In this document: positions 1-10,485 of the stretch, one piece after another | How positions within the stretch are numbered: the first letter of the stretch is position 1 | Layout: each line of letters starts with the position of its first letter | Assembly: GCF_004379255.2 (NCBI RefSeq) | Contig: NC_056033.1 | Location: 3,638,172 to 3,702,171, forward strand | From: Salvia splendens | Lineage: Eukaryota > Streptophyta > Magnoliopsida > Lamiales > Lamiaceae | DNA length: 64,000 nucleotides | Direction: 5' to 3' | Position numbers and translations under genes: made by a program | The notes under the pieces: model-generated | Seen by the model: only the letters and a program-made list of their open reading frames with translations | Told to the model about the DNA's origin: nothing | Databases searched by the model: none

Positions 1-1896
1 ATAGGATTGAAGGATTAATGATGCCCTATATGTATTTATGTTTTACGTACGGAAAGCCTTATTACAACACTGCATTAGTTAGGCCACCTCTTACCTAAAT
101 ACGGAGTACTTACCAACTGCAACCATCCAATTTATTTTGGAAAATTTATCAAATAAATCTCCAATGTTTACTCATAAATTTAACTAGTCCCTAATGTATT
201 TTTAAAAAGTATTTGACAATTTTTCCTATTTATTTACGAAGAGTACCCTAAATTGCTGGATTATGATTTTTTTTTTCTCTTTTTCTAATCGCTCTATTTT
301 TAACTAGTAGAACTTTCTTATTTTGTAAGTATAGCTCAATCGGTTTCTATTAGAATTAAATATACAGTATATAAACAGAAAAAACAAATGTCATAAATAG
401 TGAAGAGAAAATTAAATTGACCTGGCCAGAATATAAAACTAGCTATCATTGTCCCTCCCCATATGCTGATATGCTTCGTGATGTTCTAAATTTGTCTTTA
501 CGTTTTAAATAATGAAAAAAAGGTAGGTAATAAGGCTGCACCTGAATGTATGAATATATATTATAGAATATATTTAAATGCTGATTCTAGGCCATCAACA
601 TTGATATTTTGTGTGTTTATATTTAAAGCTTGTATATAAATTCATTTATAGGGTTTGTTTTTCACCGAAAAATGTGAGCACTGTGTGTGTTGGGAATGGA
701 CCACTCTACCCTATATACCTAATATAACAACCTCTTCTGTCACCTCTTATTATTAACACTGGACCACCCTCAACTCTAGGGTTTTCAATGTATTTTTCTT
801 TTATTTTCGTTTTAATCCCTAAAAAGTATTTCTGTCCGTTAGATGCATATGAAAAAAGTTCAGTAAATACTACTCTAGTAATGAAGAGATTACAAAGTTA
901 ATTGAAAAAACGAACAAATAGTAATGATCAGGATCATTCTTGCATACACAGTTTAATTACTAGTAATATGCATTTTAGGTTGGAATGATATATCACAGTT
1001 ATAACTAGAAGAAGCCTATTTGGAAAATACATTTTGTCTATATGAATAACCATTTTTTACGTTGGATAATGTTTTATATACACAATTATGATTATCTGTA
1101 AGTACTATTTCAAAATTTTATACTTGATCATAATTTTATTTTTATTAAATATACTACTACTGTTTATATGAAGATGAATAGTGCAAATTGTTTGTAGTTA
1201 CTATAATAAGAAATATATTTTAAATTGTAATTTATGAATGTCTCCAGTCGTCCCAACTATCTAATTGTGGACTAGTATTTCTTTTCGGATTGTCTCAACT
1301 ATCTTGAGTCTTTAAAAAAATTAGGCATTTTAATCCAAAATTAACTTAATAAATGGCACCTTTTATTATTTTGTAATTTACATTTCATCTATCTTTCTCA
1401 TTCTTTTCAAAGCCCTAATTTCTCTCATTCGCCTCCTACTCGGTGAAGAAAATCCTCTCACTCTTGCCCGCCTCCACCACCTATCTCGGCTATGCCTCGT
1501 TGTATACCACGACCACTTGCATTGCACTAACTATGTTGCACCCTTCCCCCTCCTTTTGCCACTCCTCTCAAATCCCCAATTGCTCATTCACCGCCTCCTT
1601 CTCTCTCATGCTTGCTACCTCAATCATCCATCCTCGCGATGCCTTGCTAGTGGCACGCCACTCACACTACCCTCTCTCTTGATGCGTCTTTTCCCTTCGA
1701 GATGACCACGTTTTAAGGACATCCCTAATTTCCTCCGCTCTTGATTTTAACAAGTAATTAGTTCATTGATGTGTCTTCCACTAGTTCTAAAAAACATGTT
1801 ATTACACTAATTACTTTTACCGACCCAAATTATATGAAATATTTATTTTTGATACGAGATTTTATGTATTAAGTGATGAAAGAATAAACAAAAAAA
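1..1896. other. AT-rich intergenic DNA, no gene seen
   Basis: The stretch is AT-rich with many in-frame stops on both strands. The two short open frames near 1,443-1,705 overlap each other and show no recognisable domain or codon pattern. No tRNA, rRNA or clear transposon end was recognised before the Harbinger element that starts at 1,900. Confidence 0.6.
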
Positions 1897-2102
1897 TAAG
1901 GGCACCCGCAACGCTGTGCCGTTGCGGTTCCTATGCCGTTCCGGCGGAACGGTTCCGCGACGGCACGCGTTGCAGGTGTCGTTCCGTCGCCATTCCGTGC
2001 CGCCCCCGTTCCTATGCCGTGCCGCGTTTCGTTCCGGAGGAACGCGGAACGAAACGTTCCGCCACGCGCCGAGGCGACGTGGCGGCCTCCCATTCGACGC
2101 GT

Positions 2103-2134
2103 GAAGCCCACTCGCTGCCCCGCGAGTGGGCTTC
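2103..2134. repeat. Subterminal hairpin of Harbinger element
   Basis: A perfect 13-bp inverted repeat, GAAGCCCACTCGC and its complement, closes a 6-nt loop. The same stem, with A:T replaced by C:G at the third pair, recurs at 6,714, 43,321 and 58,003 in related elements. Confidence 0.85.
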
Positions 2135-2284
2135 GTCCCGGTGACGCAATAATTCAATTTTTTTTTAAAATACGAATTTAATAAAAAAAAAAATTTTTGC
2201 AACGGTAATGTGACCTTTTTTATATCCGTTTTATATATTTTTAATTTTTTATTTATTTATTTACTCTATAAATACTCCTATTTC

Positions 2285-2521
2285 ATGTATACGTGCATAA
2301 TCTTGCACAACATGATTGTCCAAGACGAAGGACCCGAGGCGGGAAATTGGTTCGACGACGAATCCCCCGGAAGCTCAACCGCAAGTAGTCCGCCTCGAAG
2401 TGGAGCGCATCCGTCTATACAAGAACGGTTATCTATTCGTGCAAGGACACGAGACTCTAGCGCCCACACCCAACTCCAACAGGATCTAATTGAGCACATT
2501 TGGGCAAATTTTGGGGGATGA
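2285..2521 (+). pseudogene. PIF/Harbinger transposase, C-terminal fragment
   Basis: The frame reads MYTCIILHNMIVQDEG and ends in HTQLQQDLIEHIWANFGG before a TGA stop. This matches the C-terminal end of plant PIF/Harbinger DDE transposases (ALP1/HARBI1-like; the CIILHNMIVxDE block and the terminal LQxDLxEHIW tail). The catalytic DDE core and the N-terminal part are missing, and only AT-rich DNA lies upstream, so this is a non-functional remnant of about 78 residues. A second, frame-shifted copy of the same tail lies at 6,419-6,506 and a third closes the transposase at 45,592-46,468. Confidence 0.8.
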
Positions 2522-2875
2522 AATTATTAAAATTGTGTACTTTTATTTTTTTAGGATTTTAATTGTGTGCTTTTTATTTTTTTAGGATTTTAATTGTGTG
2601 CTTTTTATTTTTTTAAGTTTAAGTTGTAATTTTTTTTAATGTTGTGTGTTTTTTAATAAAGTGTGTTTGTTTTTTAATAAAATGTGTTTATTTAAATTGA
2701 ATTGGATTGGAAATAAAAAAAAATGAAATTGAATGAATAGTAATTTAAGGAACGGTTAAGGAACGGAGGGTTGCAGGTTCCGTTCCTTAGTTAAGGAATG
2801 GAGTAAAAAAGTACAGTGGGGTCCTCAAATAGTGGTTTAAGGAACGGTATAGGAACAGCGTTGTGGATGGGCTAA

Positions 2876-3981
2876 TAATTAGTCCACACTATTTCTATGC
2901 ACTGAATACTACGTACTACATGACTACCTTACTCCATGTCGGTGGTAGCTAAGCTTAGGTACTTAAAAAATTGTTGGAGTTAATGTAGTTTGATTTGACT
3001 GTTGACATCTCCTCACAGGTGTCTTTACAATGTACAACAAAAATATACTCCTATTTACAGAGTGTAAATAGGTACATCTACATATAGGAGCAGTATTTAA
3101 ATGCTAGGCTTGCCTTGAACGATAGGTTGAATCGAGATCTCTATATTGATTATTGAGGAGGCCGGTCAACTGAGGCACCTACTTCTCATTCAAAACCATT
3201 TCAAAATTGAAACAAATGTAATTTGTTATTAGTTCTTTTTTTTCAGAATTTATTTTGTTACAGTTGTTGTTAAGCAATTAGTAGGTAAGGCATATATACT
3301 GAAATTATGTAAAGAAAAACAAAATTCTGTAGTGTAATGTGCAAATTCTGATGAAAAAGCAGAGTAGTTAGAATTATTAAAATAGAGCATGCGCATAGAT
3401 GAAAAAATAAAATATACAAGTAGTATACTATACTGACCAATTAACTGATACTCGATATAATACGCTATCCTACGAAAATAAGTCCTAGTACATCTTTAAT
3501 AAATTCAGTGCACCCACCATAATTCATCCAATTAGGGTTTTTTAATCAATTATTAAGATTTCTAAATTCACAATTGAAATTTAATAAAATCGATGCATCT
3601 TACTTAAAAAATATCTTATGCCAAGAATATCGATTTAGCTTATGTGCAATACAATACTACTCTCATATTTATAGTCACGTTGATATGTAGTCGTCGAGTC
3701 GATTTTAATTCCATGTTAATTGTCATAGCATTATTTAATTGATTAATTTACAGAAGAAACTGCAATAGCGCCGCCCAACATCGCATGCTACTTTTTTAAA
3801 ACGTGGCAGAGGTTATTTTCAATAATTTACTTTCTCTTTTCTTGCTTTCAAAATTTCTTCGACGAAAAACATTTACATTTTCATTCTTTTCAGAACGTAC
3901 TTTTATCACAAAAAGGGAAGTAACGGTTAAATTTTGATTGAGAATTAAGAAATTTATGATCAAACGGATGTGTATTGATAC
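2876..3981. other. Intergenic DNA, nothing recognised
   Basis: AT-rich sequence between the Harbinger element and a Stowaway-like MITE. The short open frame on - at 3,796-3,993 has no recognisable product and overlaps the MITE end. Confidence 0.55.
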
Positions 3982-3983
3982 TA

Positions 3984-4161
3984 CTCCCTCCATCCTAAAA
4001 TATTAGACTCGTATACCATTTTGGGGTGTCCCAACATACCTGAGTCATTTTTATTTATGGTAAAAATTTACTTTATTACCAACCCCACTTACAATACTAA
4101 ATAACACCTCTTAAATTTTTGTGCCAAAAGGAATGAGTCTAATATCTTGAGACAAAGGGAG
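3984..4161. mobile_element. Stowaway-like MITE (178 bp)
   Basis: It starts CTCCCTCCATCC and ends AGGGAG, flanked by TA on both sides (3,982-3,983 and 4,162-4,163). Inside the ends, ATATTAGACTC at the left pairs with GAGTCTAATAT at the right. The CTCCCTCCRTCC terminus with TA duplication is typical of plant Tc1/mariner-derived Stowaway MITEs. Confidence 0.8.
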
Positions 4162-4163
4162 TA

Positions 4164-6103
4164 CTATTTTTTTTTTATTTTCATCAATATATTATATTTT
4201 TTTTATCTAATTATGAACGTAGTGACTATTTTACCGTATGAACTCTTTTTTTTTCATAAATAGTGTACAGTATATATTTGTTACATAGGGTATAGCATTT
4301 AATTTTCTTAGCTAGCTAACAATATATACTTGCACAATGGGCGCGATATAGACAAATATAGCTACTAAAATGCATTTGTCATGAATTAATACATAGCCGA
4401 TCGTATATTTAAAAGATCAAACTACAGAGATAGTGTCTTTGAATACACTTTAGAAGTGAATTTTATAGGGTAGACCATGAACATTGAAACAATACTAACA
4501 TTTTACGAATTTTGTAATGTTTTAGGATTATTTTGTCATTTTTCACCTTTTTTATGTTAGGTTATATTAGGAATCAAAATGTCTGTTAACTATATCTACT
4601 TATAATTAATATCTGAAATGATATTAAATACTATTGAATAGTAGTACCTTTTTTTACTTTGGTTGCGTGAATTTCTTATTTTTCTTTCGTTTTCCTTATT
4701 CTTCTTTCTTTTTATTTTTTCTTTTCATAATTAATAATTTCAACTTCAAAATTTGAAGTGGTTTTCAAATCCAATTTAATGTATAATTGGTAAAGTAAGA
4801 GAGAGATAGAAAAAGTAGTGGAAAGAATGTTAGCGGATTATGGGGTCCACATTATAAATGATGTGTATCATTATATTTGTTGAAAATTTTCCATATTTAG
4901 ACTTTCTCTAATTTTTAGTGAATAGCCTAAAATGATAAAATTAATTTATTTTTTGTGAACAAAGTATAAATGAAGGCAAACTGATAAAGAGGGGTTCTAT
5001 TAAGCTTTGGCGCATTAAAGATGAATATATAAATTTTTCTATTTTAAAATGAATAGTATGGTGGTTCACTTGCGAACATTGTTAAAATATGAACTTTGAA
5101 ATAAAATCACATCATACAATAATATCAGTTAGTATCGCACAATATATATTAGAAATTGATATTCATTAATCAACGAACTAATATATTTTGTGACGTAGGT
5201 AATACGCGAATTCGCGGATGATATGTTTTGTGTTTTGACTTTAAAAAGAATTTTGGAATAAACTATCTCCTGAACATTATAGTAGTAATACTTTTAAATT
5301 TTACCCATTTATTACGCATATCATTTTTCTATTTGAGGAATGATATGGTACTAGAATATCTATGAATTTTGTGAAATTAAAAATTGCAATAACAATTTTT
5401 AATGTACTAGAATCAAAATAAATGTATAAATTAAAACGAACAACGCTAAAAGTGTATCAAATGAGAGTGGTGCTCACATAAGGAGCCCATATAAAATATG
5501 TAGCATATCATTTTTCTATTTATTTATATTGTTTCGTTACATTTAATCTTTTTAGGAGTAGAATATAGTATATTAATTAATGATCATGTAGACCTTGTTA
5601 TATACGTAGACAAATAAATGTCAGATCAAATTATGCAATGATAATAACTCTATCAAAGGCTAACTTTATCGAACGACGTAGGAGTATGCAATTAGCTTTA
5701 CTTACTAATAAAAAATTAAATAATCTATGGTAACATTGATATTGATTATGATTTTAACAAAGATTTATATTAACATATAACTAATCATGTTTTTGGGGTC
5801 CAACTTGCTTCAGTCATAGGTTTGGGTCGAACTGGTTAATTATTTATCAAACAATTTAAGGGTGAATCATAAACCTAAGTTTAAACGGTGTTAAAATTTG
5901 CTTGAATCAATGAGCTCAGCATAAATCCACTTTATAATATATACCACCCACATCTTTCACCAATACTTCGAATCAATCAAATGTCGTGTAACGTTAAAAA
6001 TCATGCTGAATTTTACACTGCCATCAAATGACATCAATGTGAATTTTAGTCGTTGAATAAAGTAGGGATGTTATAATTCCAAAATAAGTCATACAAAAAA
6101 GGT
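4164..6103. other. Intergenic DNA, nothing recognised
   Basis: About 1.9 kb of AT-rich sequence with stops in all frames. No coding, RNA or bounded transposon feature could be supported. Confidence 0.55.
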
Positions 6104-6418
6104 TGAAACCCCAACCCTACGTTGTCTCTATACCGTCCCTTAAACCGTCCATTAACTACTATTTGACCACTATTTGAGGGTCCCACTGTCCTTTTTTCCT
6201 CCATCCCTTAACTAAGGGACGGAACCTGCAACGCTCCGTCCCTTAACCGTCCCTTAATTACTATTCATTCAATTTCATTTTTTATTTTTTTTTTACAATT
6301 CATTAAAATTTAAACAAACACAATTCATTAAAATTAAAACAACATTACAACTTAAACTTAAAAAAAAGAAGAAAAAAAGACATAATTAAAATTCTAAAAA
6401 AATAAAAAATGACATAAT

Positions 6419-6506
6419 TTAATCTTCTCCGCCAAAGTTTTCCCAAATGTGCTCAATTAGATCCTCTTGGAGTTGGGTGTGGGCGCATTTGCTCAAAAGG
6501 ATCCAT
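6419..6506 (-). pseudogene. Transposase start fused to transposase tail by internal deletion
   Basis: On the minus strand an ATG opens M-D-P-F-E-Q-M. This N-terminus is also visible at 58,243 in a sister element, where it continues R-R-I-M-E-E. Here it joins straight to the transposase tail (A-H-T-Q-L-Q-E-D-L-I-E-H-I-W, as at 2,460-2,521). The joint falls at a GCG shared by both parents and is out of frame, so the ATG frame stops after 17 residues. Essentially the whole transposase has been deleted. The element cannot make a transposase but preserves the deletion scar. Confidence 0.75.
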
Positions 6507-6713
6507 TTGTTTGAGTTGATTGAAGATGGAAATTGGAGTGATAGAGAGGATTTGAGAGGAATAGATGTGTGTTTGTGTGTGAAATGAGTATGAAATAGGA
6601 TTATTTATAGAGTAAATAAATAAATAAAATAAAAAATTAACGGTAACATTACCGTTTTTTTATTAAATTCGATTTTTTAAAAAAAAAAATTGAATTATTG
6701 CGTCATCCGTGAC

Positions 6714-6745
6714 GACGCCCACTCGCGGGCCAGCGAGTGGGCGTC
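6714..6745. repeat. Subterminal hairpin of Harbinger element
   Basis: Perfect 13-bp stem GACGCCCACTCGC with its complement around the 6-nt loop GGGCCA. It is homologous in position and sequence to hairpins at 2,103, 43,321 and 58,003. Confidence 0.85.
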
Positions 6746-6846
6746 ACGCATGCATCGGGGGCGCGCCACGTCGCCCGGGCGCGTGACGGGCTGGCGCGTC
6801 CCTTGTCTCGCGGATGCGGGCTACGGGACGGGACTAGGGTTGCAAC

Positions 6847-7035
6847 CAGGGACGGATCCACCTTAATATAAGGTGGGGCAAATGCCCCTCCTCAAATATT
6901 TTTACTATATGCTATTTTGTCAATTTTGTAATTTTTTTTTTTGAAATTTCTTTATATTTGCCCCTTCTCAAATTCTCAAATTTCCAATACATATAATTTT
7001 GCCCCCGTTCATTTATATTCCTGGATCCGTCCCTG
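6847..7035. mobile_element. hAT-type MITE (189 bp)
   Basis: It begins CAGGGACGGATCCA and ends TGGATCCGTCCCTG, a perfect 14-bp inverted repeat. It is flanked by a perfect 8-bp duplication GTTGCAAC (6,839-6,846 and 7,036-7,043). The 8-bp duplication and CAGGG ends are those of hAT transposons. A 187-bp sister lies at 56,566-56,752. Confidence 0.9.
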
Positions 7036-7432
7036 GTTGCAACGCGTCCCGCGGCGGAACCGTGGAACGTGGGACGCGTAGTGGATGCTCTAAGGGCCCC
7101 CACATCTCGGTCCGACAATATTGTGAAGGGTGTTAAATCATGGTACGTAGTGACCTGCTAAGATAGAGGGCCTAACTCACTGTCTGCTAGAAGCTCACTT
7201 TCCAAAGCCGCACATGTGCGTGAAAGATATAGATAGTGATCGTTTACTAATCTGGATTAAGATGGTATACATATTTACCCTTATTCAATGGAGAAGATAA
7301 AAAAGAAATATTCGTTACAAAAGAGCGCATGGCGATGGCGTGACATATAATTAATGTGTGATATTATTTATGAACAATATCCACTTCACGTCTTTAATTT
7401 CCTTAACCAAAAAAAAAACAATATGGATGTGT

Positions 7433-7530
7433 GAGTTGGCATAGTAGCAATGTGGTAATGCCTGAACGTAATGTCACAGATTCGAGTCCATAGTGACGCG
7501 GCCTTTATTCATTTGCCAATTAAAAAAATA
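7433..7530 (+). mobile_element. tRNA-derived SINE-like sequence
   Basis: TGGCATAGTAGC resembles a pol III box A. GATTCGAGTCC, about 40 nt downstream, matches the box B consensus. An AT-rich tail follows. There is no cloverleaf, so it is not a tRNA gene. A second copy with the same spacing follows immediately. Confidence 0.5.
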
Positions 7531-7531
7531 A

Positions 7532-7635
7532 TAGAGTTGGCCAGACGATAGATTGGTAATGCTCGAGACCAAAGGTCTCAGATTCAATCCCTCGTGATAG
7601 AACTTTAAATTTATATTCATTTGCTCATAAAAAAC
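7532..7635 (+). mobile_element. tRNA-derived SINE-like sequence, second copy
   Basis: It shares AGAGTTGGC, TGGTAATGC, CAGATTC and TTATATTCATTTGC landmarks with the copy at 7,433, in the same order. It ends in an A-rich tail. Box B is degraded to GATTCAATCCC. Confidence 0.5.
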
Positions 7636-7636
7636 A

Positions 7637-7751
7637 GTGAGGATGAGCCATCACAATGGTTGAAACTCCAACACTGTTAGTGACGAGATTTGAATCTACG
7701 ACCTTAAACTCAGTTATCTCATTGCAGACCAACTGAACTATCAATTCAAGC
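7637..7751 (-). mobile_element. tRNA-derived SINE-like sequence, opposite strand
   Basis: Read on the minus strand, GATAGTTCAGTTGGTCTGC resembles a box A region and GATTCAAATCTC a box B. It belongs to a different family from the two copies to its left. Confidence 0.4.
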
Positions 7752-10072
7752 TTTTCCTACATTATATCGATCATAAAAAAAATGTATAATTGTGAATTGA
7801 TTTATAACAACCCAGCTGTATCCAGTGAAGAAAACTGCAACAAAACTGAAGCTGCACGAGAAAAATATTCTAAGATGGGGAAGTTTCTGAATTCTACACC
7901 TCTACTACTAACAATAAACAAAAATAAAGAAAGAAAAAAGATAGTGACTGAGAACATGTATTTCGATGGATGTAGGGTTGATGAGATGCCCTTTCAATTT
8001 CCTGTTTTGTGTGAATCTTGAGTTTGGTTGCTAATAAACAAATTATGACATCAAAAAACTATGGTCCCCTCTTTCTATTATTTTCTTGCCTATGATTCTT
8101 ATGGCCCCTCTAAGATGCTTTTCCCATACATATATGCCAAGCAAATTTGTGGTTCCACCAGATCGGATCCTTTCTTGTACTAGTATGTATTATATAACCT
8201 TCTAGCTTATACTACCAGTTTTTATACAAAATTGTTATGGCATCTTATTGTATAGGATATAAAGTGGCAGTTGTTTTAGGCTGACTTGAGGTGGTGATGA
8301 CGATGATGCCAGCGTTAGATTGCCGTGAGAAAAAAATATGTTAGAGCGCAGAGACAGGGCATCAACATTGGACTATATATGGTGGTGGCTAAATCAACCA
8401 TGGACATGTGCTATTTGTCCAAGAATAGACTCGCGCATCCCATGCTGGTGAAAATAAAAATATTTGCATAAGTTAATTACAAAAAAAGTTTCATAAAAAT
8501 AAATATCACCAAAGTTCATTACAAAAAAATTTCATTTCGATTGAATTACTTTTACACTATTCTTAGACCCTTTTACCTTTTTTCATTTTTTTAATCTTTA
8601 ATGCTATATTTATTTGTAAAATTTTATAGAATGCTGCAATTTATTTACATACTCTAGGTAATTATGCTTTTAAGTACGGAGATGATCCAAATAAGAATGA
8701 ATCTAAATCCTGAAATGTAGCCCTATCTTGACTCTAGGATTAAGTGATCTAATGATTAATAATTAACCAAAAACACGGAGGGTCATTATTAAGCAGTTTT
8801 AGGTCATATTATAAAATTTTTGTTTGATGTCTTGTTAATATCATTTTAGGTTATCCTTTGTCAGAATGACCTAAATATAAACTAACAATGACCTAAAAAT
8901 ACCCTAAGTATGATTTTAGTCTGCGTTTCTGTATTTAAATCTAGTTTTATGTAGATCAAAACCCTGCTTAAGTATATATATACATCATAATATTTATTAT
9001 ACAATGAGAAATAAATACAATATAAGACTCCGTATATAATTATATTAACTGAGCTTAATTGATTAATATTTATATATTCATGTCATTAATATATATAATT
9101 AACTAATTCCATATTTTGATTTAACTTAATTAAATAGATACTAAGCTTATATCAATTATTAAAATAAACTAACTATCTAAATTAGTGTTCGCTTAGATAA
9201 ATGAGACAATTCATTTCGATTAAGTGAATCGATATTTAAATTTAGTGAGATTTAACTCCTTTATTTAGCCTAACATTTTCTAACTAAGCAGCCGAAATTA
9301 GTACATAACCATAGGGCAAAATTCAAAAAATGGTTAGAGAGATGAGAGAGAGACACTTATAATAATTATAAAAATATAGGAATGACTAAAATAGCCTTGA
9401 AGGTAAAAAAAATGAAGAATATGTAAAAAAGTCTTGAATTGGTATGTGCATAGTGACTCAAAGTCACATTTTCTTTCATTCTTTCTCATTTTATACTGTA
9501 TTTAATTTCTTTTTCCTTCTACTTTTTACTTAGAGAAGGAAGAACACTGAAATCGAACTTCATAACTATTCCTTTACATGTAATATCGACCACTTGAGTG
9601 TGTGAACCCTATGTAGTAATATTTTCTCACGAATATCTATCTCTACATATGTATTTTTTGGTATGGTATGGTTAATTTTTTCACATGGCTTTTGAGTTTT
9701 TGATCCAATTACACACGCACTGAAAATTATCAGACTAAGTTATAAATGTAGTCAGAATTTGTGCATTAATTTGAAATTAGAGAGAGAGAGAGAGAGAGAG
9801 AGTGGGGCCAACCCTAAACTGAAAAAATGGTGAAGAGAAAGAGGAGCAACCCTAAAGTAAAAATTTGGTGTAACAAAATATAGAATCTATAGTAGTTAAT
9901 ATAGCAGCAAGACTAAGACTATGGTGTGTGAGTGTGTGCATGGTTGGAGATGGTGTGGCATCATTCAAATTGCATATCTCAATTAATAGGGACCACTCCA
10001 CCCCCATTAATAATATTTATTTCTTGTTATTACTAAATACCTTTAATTTCCCCTCCTCTACTATTCCACATC
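7752..10072. other. Intergenic DNA upstream of MIR167
   Basis: About 2.3 kb of mostly AT-rich sequence with no supported gene. It includes an (AG)n microsatellite at about 9,779-9,801. The last few hundred bases are the likely promoter region of the MIR167 locus. The open frame at 7,782-8,021 has no recognisable domain. Confidence 0.5.
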
Positions 10073-10080
10073 TATTTAAA
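10073..10080 (+). promoter_or_regulatory. TATA box of the MIR167 locus
   Basis: TATTTAAA lies about 100 nt upstream of the miR167 hairpin. It precedes a CA-rich stretch and a (CT)n leader typical of plant pol II start regions. Transcription would start near 10,105-10,115. This is inferred from motif and spacing only. Confidence 0.5.
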
Positions 10081-10171
10081 CCATACACCTCCATCCTCAA
10101 CACAAGTAGTATAAAGCAAACATATCTCTCTCTCTCTCTAGATAGGTTTCATTCATGGTGTTGGTGGTGCT

Positions 10172-10262
10172 CTAGCATCTGCTGAAGCTGCCAGCATGAT
10201 CTAAACCTCCCTCCTAGTTGAGGAAATATCAGATCATGTGGTAGCTTCATCTGATACTACTT
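10172..10262 (+). ncRNA. MIR167: MIR167 precursor hairpin
   Basis: The 21-nt mature miR167 sequence is present exactly at 10,183-10,203 (it starts TGAAGCTGCCAGC and ends GATCTA). The opposite arm at 10,231-10,251 (starting AGATCATGTGG) is the known type of miR167 star strand. It pairs with the mature arm across a loop of about 27 nt, and pairing continues into the lower stem (TAGCATCTGC against CATCTGATACTA). In plants miR167 guides ARGONAUTE1 to cut AUXIN RESPONSE FACTOR 6 and 8 mRNAs, affecting flower, ovule, anther and root development. The precursor is in + orientation. A GTAATG donor-like site at about 10,403 suggests that the primary transcript is spliced. A Harbinger element begins 224 bp after the hairpin. 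Confidence 0.95.
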
Positions 10263-10485
10263 GCGCTTTTATTTACACACATATTATAAACCCTAGTTTT
10301 TTTTTCAACAACCTAGCTTTACCTTTTTTCTTTATCTTTCCCCTACCTAACCTCTCTCTCTATATATATACTCACACACACATAGCTAGCCTCTCTGAAA
10401 AAGGTAATGAGATTTTTCTTCTTGGTATTGTTTTCCATTTGAATTTCATGTTTCAATCTGTATATCAGATTTGGGTTAATATTGA

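Larger units (their letters stand above)
1900..2872 (+). mobile_element. PIF/Harbinger element with transposase C-terminal remnant
   Basis: The left end begins GGGCACCCGCAACGCTGT. The right end, read inward on the other strand, begins GCCCATCCACAACGCTGT. The element is flanked by a perfect TAA duplication (1,897-1,899 and 2,873-2,875). TIR ends of this type with a 3-bp TWA duplication are the hallmark of PIF/Harbinger transposons. The interior is a GC-rich subterminal block, an AT-rich block, a transposase C-terminal tail on + (2,285-2,521) and a right block with repeated copies of an AT-rich motif after the stop codon. At 973 bp it is an internal deletion derivative. Confidence 0.85.
6104..7090 (-). 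mobile_element. PIF/Harbinger deletion derivative, carrying a nested hAT MITE
   Basis: The right end reads GTGGATGCTC followed by TAA, a Harbinger-type terminus. The left end near 6,104 is degraded, so that boundary is approximate. The left block (6,105-6,260) is closely similar to the reverse complement of the right arms of the 1,900-2,872 and 57,852-58,639 elements. The interior keeps the first codons and the last codons of the transposase joined directly (6,419-6,506) and a 13-bp-stem hairpin (6,714-6,745). A 189-bp hAT MITE is inserted at 6,847-7,035. The parent element is therefore about 790 bp. Confidence 0.7.

Noticed and set aside
1443..1705. Two overlapping open frames on +
   Set aside because: Low-complexity translations rich in Ser, Pro and Leu, no domain, no homologous look and no supporting splice or promoter pattern.
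7433..7751. Possible tRNA genes (box A and box B matches)
   Set aside because: No cloverleaf can be drawn, and the copies have A/T-rich tails and shared tail sequence, as in SINEs.
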